From Agaribacillus aureus (lineage in GTDB: Bacteria; Bacteroidota; Bacteroidia; Cytophagales; Cyclobacteriaceae): DNA of 64,000 nt. The notes beneath the pieces were generated by a model. The model was not told the DNA's origin and made no database searches. It saw only the letters and a program-made list of their open reading frames with translations. Where the stretch lies: NCBI GenBank assembly GCA_030442055.1, contig JAUJEB010000007.1, positions 1-64,000 of the forward strand. Reading direction: 5' to 3'. The first letter of the stretch is position 1; every line of letters starts with the position of its first letter. Shown here piece after piece: positions 45,387-54,439 of the stretch. The position numbers were made by a program, and so were the translations under genes.

Positions 45387-46175
45387 TCAATTGCTGGCTA
45401 TTTTTCTTACGTAAACGTCATCGCTGATGGAGCTGAAGACCAGTTTTATTCCCCCGCCATTGATTGTTGCCTTTGTTTTTCGTCCTCCGCCAATTTTTTC
45501 CAGTCCTTTGTGGTGATCTGCTTTTTTGAGCTGAAGGTCAAAATCAGAATAAATCTCGCCGCTGATGCTACTGATGTCCAGGTTGGCAGGCAGGTCTGCA
45601 GGTAGTGATATATCTATGGTGCCACTAACAGATGAGATGTTGGCTTGCTTGATTTTTGTACGATTCGAAAACGTACCGGTGATGTCCCCGCTGGTAGTCT
45701 TTGCATAAACCGGACCCTGGACATTTTTTAATGAAATATCTGAATTGTTAGCATGAACTCTGATGGATCCGGGCATATCGGTAATGTTAATTTCCTCGCC
45801 CTGCCATTCATTTTCGCTGATCACCAAATGAAGTTTTTTAGGTACGCGGATTAAAAAGCTGCCTTCCTTTCTCCTTGAAACTTTCAATAGTGTTATTTTT
45901 TCAGTTGACTGCGTCAGGTTAATTCCGATGCCGGTATTGTCTTCAGCAGTTTGGTAAATCGTTGTAAGTCCTACGGCTCTCTCATCGGTTTCTACATTAT
46001 ATTTAGAGGTAATTAATATTTCATTACCGTCATGTCCCTGGATATCCAGGTGGGTATTGCTGATGATAATTTCAAGTTCTTTTACCGATGATGCCGCGGC
46101 AACTTTATAGGTTTGTGCGTTTGTAGTAGGATACAAACCACATAGCAGGGCGTATATAAAGAGCTGCTTTTTCAT
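45387..46175 (-). CDS. DUF4097 beta-helix protein 3
   Basis: 262 residues from the ATG at 46175 (signal peptide MKKQLFIYALLCGLYPTTNA). The body is a chain of short beta repeats (SVRELEI-like, GSIRVHANNSDISLKNVQG, SVSGTIDISLP), the DUF4097 pattern, closing with TINGGGIKLVFSS. Third of three paralogues in the ECF operon; exported. Confidence 0.8.
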   Translation of the reverse strand: MKKQLFIYALLCGLYPTTNAQTYKVAAASSVKELEIIISNTHLDIQGHDGNEILITSKYNVETDERAVGLTTIYQTAEDNTGIGINLTQSTEKITLLKVSRRKEGSFLIRVPKKLHLVISENEWQGEEINITDMPGSIRVHANNSDISLKNVQGPVYAKTTSGDITGTFSNRTKIKQANISSVSGTIDISLPADLPANLDISSISGEIYSDFDLQLKKADHHKGLEKIGGGRKTKATINGGGIKLVFSSISDDVYVRKIASN

Positions 46176-46186
46176 GTTTGTGGGAG

Positions 46187-46948
46187 TTATTGGGATTTTC
46201 GTAAATAAATATTGCCAAATTTTGATTCCAGATGACACATTTTGCCACCTCCGTTTAACTGGCCTTTGACCACGTTCCATTTGTATGGTTCAAAGGCTTT
46301 ATTTTTTTCGATATCCAGACTTAGGTTGGTCATAATCTCACCAAACTTGGTACTGAGCTTAAAATTTTTGTTGGCATTTGGTGATAAAGTCATGTCAATA
46401 CCACCGAACTTTGATATAGCCTCGATCGGAGCGGTAATATTGGTTAATTCCAGGAGTCCAAATTTAGCGTTGATGGAAAACGCTGCATTGGCAGGCACTT
46501 TTATTTCAAGTGTAATCTCTTTAATGACTCCGCGCGTTGAGTATCCATAACCATTTTCACCGTGTTCTTCTCTAAATTGCTGCATGGCTTTGTCATGCTC
46601 CTGGTCATTGTCAAAGTAATATTTGGTGTCTCCTCTTGTAATCACCAGCATTTTGGGGAGATTGTCAAGGCCTTTAATAACAGATGAGACCTGCAAAATA
46701 CCTTCTTCCTCTTTGACTTCGAGTGCGAATGCATCATTATTCCGCCCGTTATTGATGCGGACTTTGGCGGAAATCTCTATTTCGTTTTTATCCCAGGATG
46801 TCAATTTTATTAATTCCGGATAGGTAAACAGAAATTGAATCTTTTGTCCCGCTTTGAAAGGGACCTTTTTGCTAAGAAGTTTTTGCGCCTGAATGTTGCC
46901 ACAAAAAAGGCATAGTATTCCCAGATATACAATGAATTTTGTTTTCAT
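46187..46948 (-). CDS. DUF4097-like beta-repeat protein 2
   Basis: 253 residues with a signal peptide (MKTKFIVYLGILCLFCGNIQA). Beta-rich, with FGLLELTNITAPIEAISKFGGIDMTLS repeats and the shared tail LNGGGKMCHLESKFGNIYLRK. Paralogue of the genes on both sides; 11 bases before the next one. Confidence 0.8.
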   Translation of the reverse strand: MKTKFIVYLGILCLFCGNIQAQKLLSKKVPFKAGQKIQFLFTYPELIKLTSWDKNEIEISAKVRINNGRNNDAFALEVKEEEGILQVSSVIKGLDNLPKMLVITRGDTKYYFDNDQEHDKAMQQFREEHGENGYGYSTRGVIKEITLEIKVPANAAFSINAKFGLLELTNITAPIEAISKFGGIDMTLSPNANKNFKLSTKFGEIMTNLSLDIEKNKAFEPYKWNVVKGQLNGGGKMCHLESKFGNIYLRKSQ

Positions 46949-47033
46949 GGTATTACGTTTTCGATTATTAAATTTGCTCGGATTCTTGGAAAAGGGGCCT
47001 CAAATCGCCCCCTGGTACTTTTGCTGGCCGGTT

Positions 47034-47810
47034 TTATTTTTTGGTTCGCAGATAGATATTGCCGTGATTCGATGACAGGCGAATATCAATACCACCTCCA
47101 TTGAGGCTGCCATTTACGTGGCTCGAACTTATTTTATGCAATCCCCCGGATTTCTCATATTCAATTTTCATGTCTGAAAAAATCTCTCCATGATCCGAAC
47201 TAAGTCTTAATTTGGCCTTGGTGTCAGCAGGCAATGCGACGTCAATCAACCCATGCGCTGAGACCAGGGAGATCGGGCTTTTTTGACTTACCTGTGAAAA
47301 CACCGCCTCAATTTTGCCATGAACCGTATTGATGGTCATAGGGCCACTGACATTTTCAAGATGGACGGAATTAAAGCGAACAGTAACGTCCAGTTCGCTT
47401 TGTACATTTTTTATTTGCAACGGGCCGCCGTGATTGGAGGAATTTTGATAAGATATGGTCACATCTTTTGGAACAAGAATCGTATACCTGCTATTGCGAT
47501 GCCTGGAGACTGAATTGATTTCTACCTCATTGCCGGTTTTATCAACCGCCAGGCCAATACCTGAATTATCTTCCAACCCCAGGCTGTTGATAGGTCTTAA
47601 CCCTCTCGCTCTTTCTGAGTTGTGATGCCCCCGGTCTGTGGTGGAGATTAAGACAAAGTTTTCGTTATGACCTTCGATGGTCACTTTGTGTACTTCATTA
47701 ATTCTAATTTTGCCGGAACTTAAGTCAAGCTTGTATTCCTGACCGGATACAGACCCGGTATAAACTAATAAGAATGATGCTATGATTGCTAATGCCTTGA
47801 ACTTTTTCAT
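47034..47810 (-). CDS. DUF4097 beta-helix protein 1
   Basis: 258 residues, signal peptide ending SVSG-QE. Repeats such as GPMTINTVHGKIEAVFSQ and SAHGLIDVALPADTKAKLRLSSDHGEIFSD, and the tail SLNGGGIDIRLSSNHGNIYLRTKK, mark it as the paralogue nearest to the third gene. Likely surface or periplasmic. Confidence 0.82.
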   Translation of the reverse strand: MKKFKALAIIASFLLVYTGSVSGQEYKLDLSSGKIRINEVHKVTIEGHNENFVLISTTDRGHHNSERARGLRPINSLGLEDNSGIGLAVDKTGNEVEINSVSRHRNSRYTILVPKDVTISYQNSSNHGGPLQIKNVQSELDVTVRFNSVHLENVSGPMTINTVHGKIEAVFSQVSQKSPISLVSAHGLIDVALPADTKAKLRLSSDHGEIFSDMKIEYEKSGGLHKISSSHVNGSLNGGGIDIRLSSNHGNIYLRTKK

Positions 47811-47872
47811 TGTTTTAATTTTAATGTTGATCCTATTATTTTGAGTTTTTGACCTATTGCTTTTTTGTCACT

Positions 47873-48685
47873 TTATGATAATTTGAAAATTCCGAGTTGC
47901 GCTTCGTCTTTTACAGACTTGATGGTCTCGACGTCATCAATTATCTTTTGCATGTTATTGATAGCTCGGTTCTCTTTAAGATTAACAAGTATGTTTATGA
48001 GCGTCATTTGGATAACCGGTTCTTTCTCGGTAGTGAGTGCTTTGATAAAAGCATCTTTCACGGCAGGCTCGTTGGAAAACCGGTAAAGTGCTTCGATAGC
48101 CGCCAGCCTTACATTGATGTTATTGTCTTTATTCATGGTGCTTACCAATACGGCTATAATTTCATCATCGGCTTCTGATAATTCAAACGCCGCGTTTACA
48201 CCCATGATTCTTTGGGAGGCAGATGACTGGTCCTCCAATGAACGGATGACCACCGCTTTGGTAGCGTCTATTTCTTTCTTGAGGGAAGAAATTTCCTCCT
48301 TGTGCCCGGACTTAATCACATACATGCCAATGACGGCACCGATCATGACCAGGATTACGGAAGCAGCTATTTGCCAGGGTCCGGAAATGTTTAATCCGAT
48401 GATCCTTGATTTTTTGTTATGGATACTTTTTTCGAGATCTTCGAGTGTGTGATCCAGCTCTATTATTTCATCTTCCAGCATACTCATAAACCCTGCTTCC
48501 AGTGACTTATCGGGCTGCTGCACCAATCTTGACTGCATGATTCCCATTACCTCCTTGAGTCGATGATATTCTTTGGCAACCTCAGCGTCTTCCTCTATTT
48601 TTTTCGAAATGATCACTGTCTGATCCCGGTCAAGTTTTCCATCGATATAATCAATGAGCATTGTCGTTAAATCTGATGTATCCAT
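47873..48685 (-). CDS. Transmembrane anti-sigma-like protein with HEAT repeats
   Basis: 270 residues. The N-terminal cytoplasmic part (about 1-95) is helical, as in anti-sigma factors but without the zinc HCC motif. One membrane segment at about 101-121 is followed by a short coiled coil and C-terminal HEAT-like repeats (NINVRLAAIEALYRFSNEPAVKDAFIKAL, PVIQMTLINILVNLKENRAINNM). It starts two bases after the ECF sigma gene, the usual site of its antagonist. Confidence 0.8.
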   Translation of the reverse strand: MDTSDLTTMLIDYIDGKLDRDQTVIISKKIEEDAEVAKEYHRLKEVMGIMQSRLVQQPDKSLEAGFMSMLEDEIIELDHTLEDLEKSIHNKKSRIIGLNISGPWQIAASVILVMIGAVIGMYVIKSGHKEEISSLKKEIDATKAVVIRSLEDQSSASQRIMGVNAAFELSEADDEIIAVLVSTMNKDNNINVRLAAIEALYRFSNEPAVKDAFIKALTTEKEPVIQMTLINILVNLKENRAINNMQKIIDDVETIKSVKDEAQLGIFKLS

Positions 48686-48687
48686 GA

Positions 48688-49230
48688 CTAATTATTTTTA
48701 AAATAAACTTCCTTTAATTGGTTGATGGCTCTGTGAACCTTCACCTTTACCGCTCCAACCGAGCAATCCAGAATTTTACTAATCTCTTCATATTTAAGCC
48801 CCTGAAAGCGGCTCATTACTAAAATTTCTCTTTTATCTTCCGGCAGTTGCGCCATGGCCTCGTAAAGTGCCTGTTTTTTTTCTTTTAGTTCCAATGACTC
48901 CAGGGCTGTCTCTGTTTCAACTGTAAGTGAATTCACTTCCTGGAAGTCGGAGAACATTACCTTATTTTTTTTTAAGTGATCAGCAAAATTATTTCTGGCC
49001 AGCTGGTAAATCCAGCTTTTGAATTTGTATTCAGGGTTATAAGATTTCCTGTATTTGATGATCCTGTAAAAAACATTTTGCACCAGGTCTTTGCTTACAT
49101 CCTCATTAAATGTAAGACGAAGAAAGAAATTGTAAAGCTTTACATGATAGCGATCAAACAATGGCTTCATCAACGCCAATTGGTCATTTTTGACCTTTAC
49201 CATTATTTCTTCGTCAGAATACAGATCCAC
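48688..49230 (-). CDS. ECF RNA polymerase sigma factor
   Basis: 180 residues. Region 2 (YHVKLYNFFLRLTFNEDVSKDLVQNVFYRIIKYRKSY) and region 4 (LPEDKREILVMSRFQGLKYEEISKILDCSVGAVKVKVHRA) are clear. Leads the operon with the anti-sigma-like gene and three DUF4097 genes. A 10-bp inverted repeat lies 12 bases upstream. Confidence 0.95.
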   Translation of the reverse strand: MDLYSDEEIMVKVKNDQLALMKPLFDRYHVKLYNFFLRLTFNEDVSKDLVQNVFYRIIKYRKSYNPEYKFKSWIYQLARNNFADHLKKNKVMFSDFQEVNSLTVETETALESLELKEKKQALYEAMAQLPEDKREILVMSRFQGLKYEEISKILDCSVGAVKVKVHRAINQLKEVYFKNN

Positions 49231-49241
49231 TTTAAAGTTGG

Positions 49242-49281
49242 TTTCAGTAAAATTTAGATAGGTTACCTCAATTTACTGAAA
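49242..49281 (-). promoter_or_regulatory. Inverted repeat upstream of the ECF sigma gene
   Basis: TTTCAGTAAA (49242-49251) and its exact complement TTTACTGAAA (49272-49281) bracket the small palindrome AGGTTACCT (49260-49268). The position in front of the sigma operon suggests an operator or an autoregulated promoter. Confidence 0.5.
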
Positions 49282-49552
49282 TGGTTACAGGAGAGCGACT
49301 AAAAATTTAAAATCCTTAATTTTTATGGATGGTATGGCAGCGATCAGACGAATTTCCAATGCGATTTGTTGTCTGCCGATATGGTGTTTTAGTATAAATT
49401 GCTGCAATATTAGCGGAAAATTATCGAAATTACCCTGGCATTAAAATGATATATATGTAGGTCGAATCGGCCTTTTACCGTTAATGGTAAAAGTAATTCA
49501 GGCTTGTAGCTTTAGCCATCAGCATGATTGATGAACTAAAAATGTAAAAGAT
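49282..49552. other. Intergenic region between sigma operon and cyclase
   Basis: Between divergent genes. No gene is visible; the stretch includes the imperfect palindrome CCTTTTACCGTTAATGGTAAAAG near 49470-49492, which might be an operator for the cyclase gene. Confidence 0.35.
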
Positions 49553-50839
49553 GTGAGTACTTCAAAAGAAGATTTTGAACAGGATTTACACAGGGAGATA
49601 GCAAAGAGCGAGTATCGAAGGACTTATCTTTCCATAGGCGTTATACTGGTAAGTTTATTGTTGGCGCTGGTTAATTTTATTTTTTTCAGACACCTTACCA
49701 ATGATCTTTTTGGAGAGGTCAATATTTACCAGGTAATGTTTATCTGGATTATTGTTTTCATGATCTACGAGTTTGCCGTTCTTAAGCGTTTGAAAAAATA
49801 TTTAAAACACGATCAGCCGGTTCCGAGGATATTCAAGATTATCAACGTGATGGACGAGATCTCCTTTTTGAGTGCCTTGCTTTTTTTGTTAATCTACTAT
49901 AGCCAGCAATATTTGTTCCTGGACTCGCCTGTGTACGTAATGTATTTTGTTTTCCTGATTTTATCGGCGCTTCACCTGGATTATCGCCTTAGTATTTTAA
50001 TGGGTGTAGTAGCAGCGGTGGAATATGTACTAATCGCCAACTACGCGTATTATTATATGGACTCAAGCGCTAACCCGGCCCCGGATGCTCCTTTAAATAT
50101 TTATTATACCAAAGGATTTTTATTCATCATTGCAGGGTGTTGTGCCGGATATGTCGCCGAGGAGATCAACAACCGTATCCGTCGCGCCTTTGACAACCTA
50201 ATGGCTAAAAATCGCATTGAAAAACTATTTGGTCAGCAAGTCTCCAAAGAAGTGGTAAAAACATTGATCAATCAACCTGAGCAATCAAAAAAGGTGGAAG
50301 CCTCCATTATGTTTCTGGACATACGGGACTTTACTTCTTTGGTGGAATCAAAGACCCCGCAGGAAATTATTGAGTACCAAAACAAGGTTTTTAAGCCGAT
50401 TATCAATATTATCAACGATCACAACGGCATTGTCAACCAGATCCTGGGTGACGGGATCATGGCTTCGTTTGGTACCCCGATTGAGCGGGACGACCACGGG
50501 GAGAAGGCTTATCAATGCGGTTTGAAAATATTGGATAAGGTGGAGCGTATGTCGAAAGAAAGGAATATCCCTTTTACCAAAGTAGGAATTGGCATCCACA
50601 GCGGCCCGGTGGTTACGGGAAATATCGGCAATGATGAACGAAAGCAATTTTCAATAAGCGGTTCTGCTGTTATCATCGCCGCGCGCCTTGAGCAGCTGAA
50701 CAAAAAGCTAGCCTCACAGTTTGTTATCTCAAAAGAAGTCTATGCAAGCCTGCAGGAAAATAATGGTGGCATCACCGGCATTGGCAGTCATGAGCTGAAA
50801 GGTATCGAAAAAAAGATTGAAGTTTACAAGGTCCGATAG
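49553..50839 (+). CDS. Class III adenylate/guanylate cyclase with six-helix membrane domain
   Basis: 428 residues starting at GTG 49553. Six membrane segments lie within 20-205; the catalytic domain (about 245-425) has the metal-binding Asp in FLDIRDFTSL, NQILGDGIMASFG with the second Asp, and GIHSGPVVTGNIG. Makes cyclic AMP or GMP. Similar in layout to membrane cyclases of unknown stimulus. Confidence 0.9.
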   Translation: MSTSKEDFEQDLHREIAKSEYRRTYLSIGVILVSLLLALVNFIFFRHLTNDLFGEVNIYQVMFIWIIVFMIYEFAVLKRLKKYLKHDQPVPRIFKIINVMDEISFLSALLFLLIYYSQQYLFLDSPVYVMYFVFLILSALHLDYRLSILMGVVAAVEYVLIANYAYYYMDSSANPAPDAPLNIYYTKGFLFIIAGCCAGYVAEEINNRIRRAFDNLMAKNRIEKLFGQQVSKEVVKTLINQPEQSKKVEASIMFLDIRDFTSLVESKTPQEIIEYQNKVFKPIINIINDHNGIVNQILGDGIMASFGTPIERDDHGEKAYQCGLKILDKVERMSKERNIPFTKVGIGIHSGPVVTGNIGNDERKQFSISGSAVIIAARLEQLNKKLASQFVISKEVYASLQENNGGITGIGSHELKGIEKKIEVYKVR

Positions 50840-50979
50840 CGAGGTAGCAAGTGATGCCCGCAATTAACTGCGCTCCACTAATAAAATATTACGACCTGCT
50901 ATAAAATATTTCTCACAAGTGGCTTGCGAATAATTTATATTGATCTGAAAATAGCCAGTTAAAAATAAATTGTAAACAC

Positions 50980-51480
50980 ATGAAAAGAGTAATCACTGCC
51001 CTATGCTGCGTTCTGTTGAGCGCTTCATGGCTCTACGCCGATAGATACACACCGCGAAACGATTTTGCAAATAGCGAAAATCCCGATGAAGTCAAGGAGG
51101 TGTTGAAGGTTGTAAACCAGCTTTTCGATGGCATGCGTAATGGAGACAGCGCCATGGTAAGCGCCGTGTTTGATAGAAGCGTGAGAATGGCCAGCATTGA
51201 AATCAGGAACGGCGTCCCCAGCTTTCGCGAAGGCTCGTTGGAGCGGTTTTTAAATGCCGTGGGAACCCCTCACGACAAAGTTTGGGACGAAAGGATTTGG
51301 GATCCAGTGGTGAAAATAGATGATAACATGTCTACCGTTTGGGTGAATTATGCCTTTTACCTGGACGATCAATTCAGCCACTGCGGTGTTAATGCTTTTC
51401 AGCTATTTAAAAGTGTCTCGGGATGGAAGATTATTAATATTACCGATACCAGAAGAAAAGATCGTTGTGAAGAACCCTGA
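50980..51480 (+). CDS. Exported NTF2-like protein
   Basis: 166 residues with signal peptide (MKRVITALCCVLLSASWLYA). The body matches the NTF2/SnoaL-like fold: VVNQLFDGMRNGDSAMVSAVFDRSVRMAS, WVNYAFYLDDQFSHCGVNAFQLFKSVSGWKIINITDTRR. Probably binds a small ligand in the periplasm. Confidence 0.8.
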   Translation: MKRVITALCCVLLSASWLYADRYTPRNDFANSENPDEVKEVLKVVNQLFDGMRNGDSAMVSAVFDRSVRMASIEIRNGVPSFREGSLERFLNAVGTPHDKVWDERIWDPVVKIDDNMSTVWVNYAFYLDDQFSHCGVNAFQLFKSVSGWKIINITDTRRKDRCEEP

Positions 51481-51610
51481 TATTCGCACTGGTTAGCAAT
51501 TCAAGCCTGCAAATCCTTAATATTTGGATCTCCGTTCATTCGGCTAATTTAATCGCAGTTTTATACGACTTTATTTAACTTTATGTGAAAATAAATGTTG
51601 AATTGATAAG

Positions 51611-52462
51611 GTGCGATTATTATTGGTGAGATCCGTTTACCTGAATACTATGTTGTCTTGTTGCAGGATATTCATATTCCTATTTTTTGTAGATATCCAT
51701 TTGGCGAGAGGCCAATGCGCTGAGGTGAATCAGGCTTATAAGGCCGGGGAAATTATAGAATACAACGTTGCCTATAACTGGGGGTTTATTTGGGTAAATG
51801 CGGGAGAGGCTATTTTTAAGGTGGAGGAAAAGAAGATCGGCGGGCAACCGGTCTTTCATTTTCATGCCTATGGGACTTCTTTAAAAAAGTGGGACTGGAT
51901 CTACAGGGTGAGGGATACCTATGAGTCGTTTCTCGACATGGAGTACTTAAGGCCCGTCAGGTTTAAGCGAAATACCTCAGAGGGAAAATACAAAGCAAAT
52001 AATGCCTACGAATTTGACTATGAAAAAGGGAAAGTATATACGGCTACCCAAAATAGCGACAAACCGCTTTCTAAAGATACTATTCGGTTACAGCGGTGTA
52101 CATTTGATGTATTATCCATGATATATCAGGCCCGGAACATAGACTATCGACAGTACAAAAAAGATGACAAAATCCCGATTTCCCTGATTATCGACGGTGA
52201 GATTTATAACCTATATATTCGATATTTAGGGGAGGAATTATTGAAAACAAGGGATAAAAAAAAATACAAATGTATCAAATTTAAGCCTATGCTAGTGGAG
52301 GGAACTATGTTTTCTGCCGGCGAGAATATGACGGTATGGGTGACCAATGATCAGAACAGAATCCCCCTTTTGATAGAGGCAAAAGTACTGGTTGGGTCCG
52401 TTAAGGCTTATCTTTCAAACACCCACGGGCTCAAAAATACCATGAAATCTTTGGTGAAGTAA
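51611..52462 (+). CDS. DUF3108 periplasmic protein
   Basis: 283 residues if begun at GTG 51611; the ATG at 51650 is an alternative. A signal sequence (CCRIFIFLFFVDIHLARG) is followed by the DUF3108 pattern YKAGEIIEYNVAYNWGFIWVNAGEAIFKV and MTVWVTNDQNRIPLLIEAKVLVGSVKAYL. Exported protein of unknown role, common in Bacteroidota. Confidence 0.82.
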   Translation: MRLLLVRSVYLNTMLSCCRIFIFLFFVDIHLARGQCAEVNQAYKAGEIIEYNVAYNWGFIWVNAGEAIFKVEEKKIGGQPVFHFHAYGTSLKKWDWIYRVRDTYESFLDMEYLRPVRFKRNTSEGKYKANNAYEFDYEKGKVYTATQNSDKPLSKDTIRLQRCTFDVLSMIYQARNIDYRQYKKDDKIPISLIIDGEIYNLYIRYLGEELLKTRDKKKYKCIKFKPMLVEGTMFSAGENMTVWVTNDQNRIPLLIEAKVLVGSVKAYLSNTHGLKNTMKSLVK

Positions 52463-52529
52463 GTCTTCTCATTTTCAAGGACTTAGACATTATCGGGTTT
52501 AATTTTACAAAATTATTTACTTTAAATCA

Positions 52530-52560
52530 TTGTAACATTAACCTTATTACCATATATTTG
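52530..52560 (+). promoter_or_regulatory. Promoter of a short transcript
   Basis: TTG (52530-52532), 20 bases, TATATTTG (52553-52560), a full -33/-7 promoter that is not followed by any gene on the plus strand. Confidence 0.6.
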
Positions 52561-52566
52561 TACAAA

Positions 52567-52637
52567 TTTCTTTCCATAGCTGGTTGAAAGAGACCGTTCG
52601 AGATTAGTCCCCCTAATCCGAGCGGTTTTCCTTTTTT
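52567..52637 (+). ncRNA. Candidate small RNA with terminator
   Basis: About 70 bases from the predicted start to the end of an intrinsic terminator. The terminator stem pairs ACCGTTCG and GATTAG (52593-52607, one unpaired A) with CTAATC and CGAGCGGT (52613-52626), loop TCCCC, followed by a T-rich run. No open reading frame. It could also simply terminate the DUF3108 gene. Confidence 0.55.
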
Positions 52638-52673
52638 TAGGGGATCCTGTTTTGGACCTCCCGGCAAAGAAAC

Positions 52674-54077
52674 CTAGTCCATATATTGATTTTTTAGAAA
52701 ATCGATTAACTTGGTTTTATCAACCGCATTGGCAACGGTATCCTTGCCAACACTTCTATAGTTAAACCCTTTTCTTTTCAGGCTTTTGATCAAATGATTG
52801 TTCAGAACGTTTTTGCCATCAAAAATGTATTTGCCCCTCATGTTTTCCAGCTTTTCAACATCGGGATTTCTGAATTTTTCGTGTTCATTGCCAATAATCA
52901 GCCCGTCGATATTTCCATTAACCATTTCATATTGCTCGTGGTAAACACTGTATTTGCCTTCATAGGAGGGGTTTTCTACCTTGAAGTTTTCTAAGGCGCC
53001 CTTGACCGTGTCGTAAATGTGTACGTGAGCTCCGCGGTCCATCAATTCCCTGGCAACCTGGACAGGCTTTGACTCCCTCAAATCATCTGTTCTGGCTTTG
53101 AAACCAATACCCCAGATAATGAAGTTTTTATCCGACAGGTCGTCACCAAAGGCATGAATGATCTTTTCGCTGAAATACTTTATGGTTTTATCGTTTACTA
53201 AAATGGTGGATTCAATAATTTCCAGGGGACTGCTAAACAGCTGACCGTACTCGGCGATTGCGCTGGTATCTTTAGGAAAACAGCTTCCGCCATATCCCAT
53301 ACTGGCATTTAAAAATTTTCTTCCTACCCTGGTGTCTTTACCAACGCCTTCCTGGACTTCCCGGATGTTAGCACCTACCGCATCACACAGTATAGCTAAT
53401 GAGTTCATAAAAGAAATTTTGGTGGCCAGTAAAGCATTAGCGGCATATTTGGTCACTTCAGAACTAAGTGTTGTCATCGGTGAAAGTGTGGATCTCCCGT
53501 GGAGGTACAGGAAAAACTCTGTTACCTTATCCAGGGCCTCAGTGTCGTCACATCCGTAAACAATTCGGTCGGGTGTTCTTAAATCTTCCACCGCCGTACC
53601 TTCGGCCAGAAACTCAGGGCAGGAGCCGACCGAAATCTTCACGTCATTTACTAAATGCTTGTCAATGATTTCTTTCACCAAATAAGCGGTTCCGGGAGGC
53701 ACCGTACTTTTGTTTAAAACCACGCAGTCGTTTTTAACGTTTTTAGCAATTTGCTCCGCTGCCGCACAAACATATTTTAGGTTTGCTCTCCCCTTTTCGT
53801 TAGGAGGTGTCCCTACGGCAATAAAAATTATTTCCGGGCGATCGAGCGCAAGGGATATATCCGTGGTGGCAACAATATTTTCATGGTTTTCCTGTAATAA
53901 CTCAATCAATCCCTTCTCATGTATGTGCAGGGAATCGGAATCATTGTCGATTACCTTATTTATGTTTTCAACTTTATTATTATCTGGGTCATAAATGGTT
54001 ACCCTGTGAGTTCTTGCAAAGTGGGCACCGGTTGGCACGCCTACATAACCTGCTCCAAAAATCGTTACTCTAGCCAT
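52674..54077 (-). CDS. UDP-glucose/GDP-mannose dehydrogenase family protein
   Basis: 467 residues. NAD motif GAGYVGVPTG at the N-terminus, catalytic Cys in GYGGSCFPKD (about residue 270), central helix with KYAANALLATKISFMNS, and C-terminal domain from about 330. Oxidises a nucleotide sugar to the uronic acid for envelope polysaccharide. Single gene without a neighbouring cluster. Confidence 0.93.
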   Translation of the reverse strand: MARVTIFGAGYVGVPTGAHFARTHRVTIYDPDNNKVENINKVIDNDSDSLHIHEKGLIELLQENHENIVATTDISLALDRPEIIFIAVGTPPNEKGRANLKYVCAAAEQIAKNVKNDCVVLNKSTVPPGTAYLVKEIIDKHLVNDVKISVGSCPEFLAEGTAVEDLRTPDRIVYGCDDTEALDKVTEFFLYLHGRSTLSPMTTLSSEVTKYAANALLATKISFMNSLAILCDAVGANIREVQEGVGKDTRVGRKFLNASMGYGGSCFPKDTSAIAEYGQLFSSPLEIIESTILVNDKTIKYFSEKIIHAFGDDLSDKNFIIWGIGFKARTDDLRESKPVQVARELMDRGAHVHIYDTVKGALENFKVENPSYEGKYSVYHEQYEMVNGNIDGLIIGNEHEKFRNPDVEKLENMRGKYIFDGKNVLNNHLIKSLKRKGFNYRSVGKDTVANAVDKTKLIDFLKNQYMD

Positions 54078-54439
54078 AAAACGTTACTATTCTATTTTGA
54101 TATAAGACAATTAATTCACAATTATATGCAAAATTACAATACCGCCAAGTTATTGATTTAAAAGTTTTTATGTTGAAATCTGGTCTATTTGATGGCAGCA
54201 GGTAAGATTATTGATATAATATACACGGTTGGAGCCGGCAAATGCTTTATTTATCCCTCTGATGGAAAGAAACAGATAGAAATTTGTACGGTAGCCAGCC
54301 TGGTTTGACAGGTAATAAAATGGTGAACTTTAATTTATTGTTTTAATTTTAAGTTTAATTTGAATGTGTATATTCCGCTTATTTGCAGGATGGATTATTA
54401 TTTGTTAAAAGGTATTTTTTATGCGAGAGTAGTAATACA
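54078..54439. other. Intergenic region without visible gene
   Basis: 362 bases between divergent genes, AT-rich. Apart from short homopolymers and a TATAAT near 54217 nothing specific is seen. Confidence 0.35.
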
